Of a DNA stretch of 8,072 nt, positions 5,254 through 8,072 are shown one piece after another; the first letter of the stretch is position 1, and each line of letters begins with the position of its first letter. The stretch is taken from NCBI GenBank assembly GCA_030592425.1, contig JAUVJK010000036.1:1-8072 (forward strand), given 5' to 3'. Under the pieces are notes generated by a model, which had not been told where the DNA came from, made no database searches, and saw only the letters and a list, made by a program, of their open reading frames with translations. The translations under genes and the position numbers were made by a program. This stretch comes from Candidatus Moraniibacteriota bacterium (GTDB taxonomy: Bacteria > Patescibacteriota > Minisyncoccia > Moranbacterales > GCA-2747515).

Positions 5254-5481
5254 ATGGAACATGAATCAGTACAGGTGCTCTCAATGGCACTTGCTATGGG
5301 ACTGGGTGCATTTGGCCCTGCTATCGGGATCGGTATTATTGTTGGTCGTGCACTTGAGGCAATGGGACGCAATCCAGAAGCGTCAGGGCAATTGCAGGCG
5401 ACAATGTTCATTGGTATTGCATTTACAGAGGCAATAGCAATTTTTGCACTCGTGATCGCTTTTATCGCACGATTTGTTTGA
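5254..5481 (+). CDS. atpE: ATP synthase F0 subunit c
   Basis: This 75-residue hairpin protein forms the rotor ring. Helix 1 spans about 7-34 with the small-residue pattern GLGAFGPAIGIGIIVG. The cytoplasmic loop is RNP (39-41), and helix 2 spans about 46-73. The ion-carrying carboxylate is Glu59 (FTEAIAIF). The residues that build a sodium site in c-rings such as Ilyobacter (a Gln in helix 1, and Ser/Thr directly after the Glu) are Ile26 and Ala60-Ile61 here, so proton coupling is inferred. Length and start are standard: ATG 5254 puts a short charged N-terminus before helix 1. No Shine-Dalgarno is seen; the leader is a heptad-repeat array ending AAAG. It ends with TGA, 37 nt before atpF. Confidence 0.97.
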   Translation: MEHESVQVLSMALAMGLGAFGPAIGIGIIVGRALEAMGRNPEASGQLQATMFIGIAFTEAIAIFALVIAFIARFV

Positions 5482-5506
5482 TCAGATTCACTTATAGGGA
5501 TATATT
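5478..5506 (+). promoter_or_regulatory. Candidate internal promoter before atpF
   Basis: TTGATC (5478-5483, four of six) and TATATT (5501-5506, five of six) are separated by 17 nt. Transcription would start around 5513, only about 6 nt before the atpF ATG. Such matches arise by chance in A/T-rich spacers, so confidence is low. Confidence 0.3.
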
Positions 5507-5518
5507 TACACATTTATT

Positions 5519-6010
5519 ATGGAAGTATTAGAACAATTTGGTATTGACTGGAGACTTTTGGTTATACAGATCATCAACTTTTTAGTTTTGATGCTTATTT
5601 TGAAGAAACTTCTCTACAAGCCTGTTATGACAATGCTTGAAAAGAGGCGTTCGGAGGTGGCAGCATCGGTGCAGGCAGCTGAAGATATGCAGAAAGCAAA
5701 GGATGAATTTAGTAAACAAGCAGCTAAAGAAATGGAAGCTGTGCGACAAAAAGCACACGACGTAACGGCTCGCGCTGATGAAACGGCAACAAATATAAAA
5801 GAACAGGCACAGGAAGACGCGAAGATTCAGGCACAAGGAATTGTTGCTTCAGCGAAAAAGGAGATCGCAACGGAGAAGGAGAAGATCATTGATGATGTGC
5901 GCAGTGAGATTGCAGATATTGTTGTTGAAACAACAGAGAAAGTGCTTGGGCAGGAATTGGAGGGCTCGCACGAAGGATTTATCCAGCGGGAGGTAAGTGC
6001 TAAAAAATAG
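5519..6010 (+). CDS. atpF: ATP synthase F0 subunit b
   Basis: Subunit b is the peripheral stalk joining the membrane part to F1. The 163-residue protein has a single N-terminal transmembrane helix (about 12-28), followed by the family segment NFLVLMLILKKLLYKPV, with Pro35 marking the helix exit. A long Ala/Lys/Glu/Gln-rich helix from about 40 to 150 is typical of the right-handed coiled-coil b dimer. Length is normal (about 155-170). ATG 5519 places the membrane helix right at the N-terminus. An AGGGA lies 18 nt upstream, too far to be a good Shine-Dalgarno. The stop is TAG, 5 nt before atpH, so the two are probably translationally coupled. Confidence 0.96.
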   Translation: MEVLEQFGIDWRLLVIQIINFLVLMLILKKLLYKPVMTMLEKRRSEVAASVQAAEDMQKAKDEFSKQAAKEMEAVRQKAHDVTARADETATNIKEQAQEDAKIQAQGIVASAKKEIATEKEKIIDDVRSEIADIVVETTEKVLGQELEGSHEGFIQREVSAKK

Positions 6011-6015
6011 GAATT

Positions 6016-6405
6016 ATGCAGGCAAACACAAAACAATATGCAAATGCACTCTATGTAGTGACGAAAGACGCTTCAGCTAATGAAGTAGATGCTATTGTGA
6101 CGCGTTTTCTTGCACTTCTCAAGGCGGAAAATGCACAGCATTTGTCGGGAAGTGTTTTGCGTGAATATCGAACACTCTTGATCAAAAGAAATGAATTGCC
6201 AGAAGTGACGATCAAAACACCGACAGTTCTATCGTCACAAATAATCACAATGATCCTTGAACAACTGAACATTGGTGTACAGAACGTTGTAAAACAAGAT
6301 GTTGATGAGCGAATCATTGGAGGCGTTGTGATCAAGCGAAATAATCAACTCTTTGACCTGTCTTTGAAGCGGCGTCTCGTGCGTCTCGCAGACGTTTTGC
6401 GATAA
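6016..6405 (+). CDS. atpH: ATP synthase F1 subunit delta, compact form
   Basis: Delta (OSCP equivalent) caps F1 and binds subunit b. Both ends match the family: the N-terminal KQYANALYVVTKD (6-18) and the C-terminal DERIIGGVVIKRNNQLFDLSLKRRL (97-121), equivalent to the usual IGG-(V/L)-x-(V/I)-x5-(F/I)D-x-S signature. The protein has only 129 residues against about 175-180, so about 45-50 residues are missing, mostly from the central part of the N-terminal helical domain. The frame is intact and both termini are conserved, so this is a shortened protein rather than a pseudogene. A short AGGA (6009-6012) ends 3 nt before the ATG and overlaps the atpF stop. An 84-nt spacer separates it from atpA. 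Confidence 0.93.
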   Translation: MQANTKQYANALYVVTKDASANEVDAIVTRFLALLKAENAQHLSGSVLREYRTLLIKRNELPEVTIKTPTVLSSQIITMILEQLNIGVQNVVKQDVDERIIGGVVIKRNNQLFDLSLKRRLVRLADVLR

Positions 6406-6447
6406 TGGTAAATAGTGGTGTCTGTTCTGTGTAGAGAACATGTACCA
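6406..6447 (+). other. Nested inverted repeats in the atpH-atpA spacer
   Basis: TGTTCT (6423-6428) and AGAACA (6435-6440) form a 6-bp stem over a 6-nt loop. Around it, TGGTA (6406-6410, directly after the atpH stop) pairs with TACCA (6443-6447). The internal loop is asymmetric (12 nt against 2). There is no U-tract, so it is not a terminator; an RNA processing or stability element is possible. Confidence 0.45.
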
Positions 6448-6451
6448 GTGA

Positions 6452-6479
6452 TTGTCATTAAATAAATTTGAATTATTAA
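6452..6479 (+). promoter_or_regulatory. Candidate internal promoter before atpA
   Basis: TTGTCA (6452-6457, five of six) and TATTAA (6474-6479, four of six) are separated by 16 nt. Transcription would start near 6486, leaving almost no leader before ATG 6490. The surrounding sequence is nearly pure A/T, so this is weak evidence. Confidence 0.3.
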
Positions 6480-6489
6480 TATATTACTT

Positions 6490-8001
6490 ATGTCTAATGC
6501 ACAACGCGTTATTGAAAAAATGAAAGAAGGGATTTCCTCTTTTTCTCGTGAACAAGCTGCAGAAAAGATCGGAACGGTTCTTGAAGTTGGTGATGGAATT
6601 GCAAAAATTGCAGGACTTGATGATATTGCTGCATCAGAGATCATTTTGATCGAGACGAGTTCTGGTACAGAAGTGACGGGACTTGCATTGAACTTAGAGG
6701 AAGATCAAACAGGTGTTGTGATTTTTGGTGATTACAAGGAAATTCGCGAAGGTGATGTTGCACGACCAACGGGGCGCATTCTTTCTGTGCCAGTTGGTGA
6801 TTCTTTTAATGGACGTGTTGTCGATGCCCTTTTGGTACCTGTAGATGGTAAAGGTGATGTCGCATCAAGTGAAACATACATGGTAGAAAAAATCGCACCA
6901 GGGGTTATTACACGTGAACCAGTTGGCGTGCCGATGCAAACAGGGATCAAGGCAATTGATTCAATGATCCCAATTGGACGTGGTCAACGTGAGTTGATCA
7001 TTGGAGATCGGCAAACAGGGAAAACAGCGGTTGCAATTGATACGATTCTCAATCAGGCAGGACAAAATATGAAATTTATTTATGTTGCGATTGGACAGCG
7101 TGAAGCAAAGATTCGTAAGATCGTCGCACAGCTTGAAGAGCATGGTGCAATGGAGTATACGACCGTTGTTCTTGCAGGTGCAAGTGACCCTGCTGCAATG
7201 AGTTATCTTGCGCCGTATAGTGCAACGGCTCTAGGTGAATACTTTATGGCAAAGGGTGAGGATGTTTTGGTTGTTTATGATGATCTTTCAAAACATGCGC
7301 AAGCATATCGACAAATGTCACTGCTCTTGAAACGTCCGCCAGGACGTGAAGCGTATCCTGGAGATGTTTTCTACTTGCACTCACGTCTTTTGGAACGAAG
7401 CGCACGGTTAAATAAAGAAAATGGTGGCGGATCACTGACGGCACTTCCAATTATTGAAACACAATCTGGGGATGTATCAGCGTACATTCCAACGAATGTA
7501 ATTTCTATTACTGATGGACAGATCTATCTTGAGGCAGATCTTTTCTATAAAGGTATTCGTCCGGCGATCAATGCAGGACTTTCCGTATCACGCGTCGGTT
7601 CAAGTGCGCAAACAAAAGCAATTAAGAAACTTTCCGGAACACTGCGATTGGACCTTGCACAATATCGTGAATTGGAGGCATTTGCTGCATTTGGTTCAGA
7701 TGTTGATGATGAGACGCGTGCGCGACTCGAACGTGGAAAACGAACGATTGAGGTTCTTAAACAAGGACAGTACGAGCCACTCACTATTGCAGGACAAGTT
7801 GTGATCATGTATGCACTAACAAATGGTCTTTTGGATGATGTCGAAGAAGAGAAAGTGGAGGAATGGGAATCAGGATTACACACATACATGGAAAGTTCAC
7901 ACAAAGAGATCATTGAGGGTATCATGCAGAAAAAAGAGCTTGATGAAGAACTAGAAGCACAGCTCAAAAAAGCGATTGAAGAGTATAAGGAAATGAACTA
8001 A
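6490..8001 (+). CDS. atpA: ATP synthase F1 subunit alpha
   Basis: Alpha is the non-catalytic nucleotide-binding subunit of the F1 hexamer and supplies an arginine to the catalytic site on beta. The 503-residue protein has the usual beta-barrel N-terminal domain (about 25-95) and the P-loop GDRQTGKT at 172-179 (Lys178). The Walker B region is VLVVYDD (259-265), followed by LSKHAQAYRQMSLLLKRPPG. Arg368 in VSRVGSSAQTK is equivalent to E. coli alpha Arg373. The helical C-terminal domain ends in a charged helix (KKAIEEYKEMN). Length and start are standard. No Shine-Dalgarno precedes the ATG; the leader is A/T-only for about 20 nt. atpG should follow just beyond the window. Confidence 0.98.
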   Translation: MSNAQRVIEKMKEGISSFSREQAAEKIGTVLEVGDGIAKIAGLDDIAASEIILIETSSGTEVTGLALNLEEDQTGVVIFGDYKEIREGDVARPTGRILSVPVGDSFNGRVVDALLVPVDGKGDVASSETYMVEKIAPGVITREPVGVPMQTGIKAIDSMIPIGRGQRELIIGDRQTGKTAVAIDTILNQAGQNMKFIYVAIGQREAKIRKIVAQLEEHGAMEYTTVVLAGASDPAAMSYLAPYSATALGEYFMAKGEDVLVVYDDLSKHAQAYRQMSLLLKRPPGREAYPGDVFYLHSRLLERSARLNKENGGGSLTALPIIETQSGDVSAYIPTNVISITDGQIYLEADLFYKGIRPAINAGLSVSRVGSSAQTKAIKKLSGTLRLDLAQYRELEAFAAFGSDVDDETRARLERGKRTIEVLKQGQYEPLTIAGQVVIMYALTNGLLDDVEEEKVEEWESGLHTYMESSHKEIIEGIMQKKELDEELEAQLKKAIEEYKEMN

Positions 8002-8009
8002 TTGATGAA

Positions 8010-8072
8010 TAGTAAATAGACAGTAGATTGTAGAGATCTACATTCTAAATTCTAATTTCTAAATTCTAAAAG
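8010..8072 (+). repeat. Head-to-head heptad arrays downstream of atpA
   Basis: TAG recurs at exactly 8010, 8017, 8024 and 8031, and its complement-side motif TCTA at 8037, 8044, 8051, 8058 and 8065, all in strict 7-nt steps. The right half is close to perfect (consensus ATTCTAA, with one T-for-A change at 8056) and ends AAAG at the window edge. TGTAG (8029-8033) and CTACA (8038-8042) make a short hairpin at the junction. The layout copies the atpB-atpE spacer, where AAAG is followed by 7 nt and the next start codon. Confidence 0.8.

Noticed and set aside
7545..7967. 140-codon minus-strand ORF opposite atpA
   Set aside because: Serine-rich translation with no domain, fully inside a conserved gene; it is an antisense shadow.

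Overview
The window looks like chromosomal core sequence from a bacterium with moderately AT-rich coding DNA and very AT-rich spacers. I infer a Candidate Phyla Radiation (Patescibacteria) member. The grounds are trimmed versions of conserved proteins (a methionyl-tRNA synthetase with no C-terminal tRNA-binding extension, an ATP synthase delta subunit of about 129 residues), few Shine-Dalgarno sequences, and a small orphan membrane protein. TGA is used as an ordinary stop (atpB, atpE), so the TGA-as-glycine code of Gracilibacteria/Absconditabacteria is excluded. No database search was possible, so the lineage is inference.

Layout. Positions 1-278 hold the 3' end of rsmI (16S rRNA 2'-O-methyltransferase). 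A small two-helix membrane protein of unknown function runs on the minus strand at 262-549; it overlaps the rsmI end and has a strong promoter at 587-615. A spacer (550-818) contains a strong plus-strand intrinsic terminator. metG (methionyl-tRNA synthetase) occupies 819-2255 and ends in a palindromic terminator. A second spacer leads to a TrpR/YerC-type DNA-binding protein (2541-2942) and then a TatD-family metal-dependent hydrolase (3068-3943). From a good promoter at 3998-4026 the F-type ATP synthase operon runs to the window end in canonical order: atpZ, atpB (a), atpE (c), atpF (b), atpH (delta), atpA (alpha). atpG, atpD and atpC presumably follow outside the window.

How the genes relate. 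rsmI, metG and tatD serve ribosome maturation, tRNA charging and nucleic-acid hydrolysis, and their grouping recalls the rsmI-metS-tatD neighbourhood of Firmicutes. The atp genes encode the membrane rotor/stator and the start of the catalytic head of a proton-type ATP synthase.

The protein content is conventional. The unusual signals are non-coding. (1) Two near-identical 27-nt hairpin repeats lie before the TrpR-like gene and before tatD. (2) Two head-to-head arrays of 7-nt repeats lie in atp operon spacers, each ending in AAAG. (3) A strong terminator upstream of metG has no obvious gene to terminate. (4) SD sequences are sparse, and two of the best ones sit on ORFs of only 4-5 codons. None of these amounts to a demonstrated new system; the hairpin pair and the heptad arrays best repay a follow-up.
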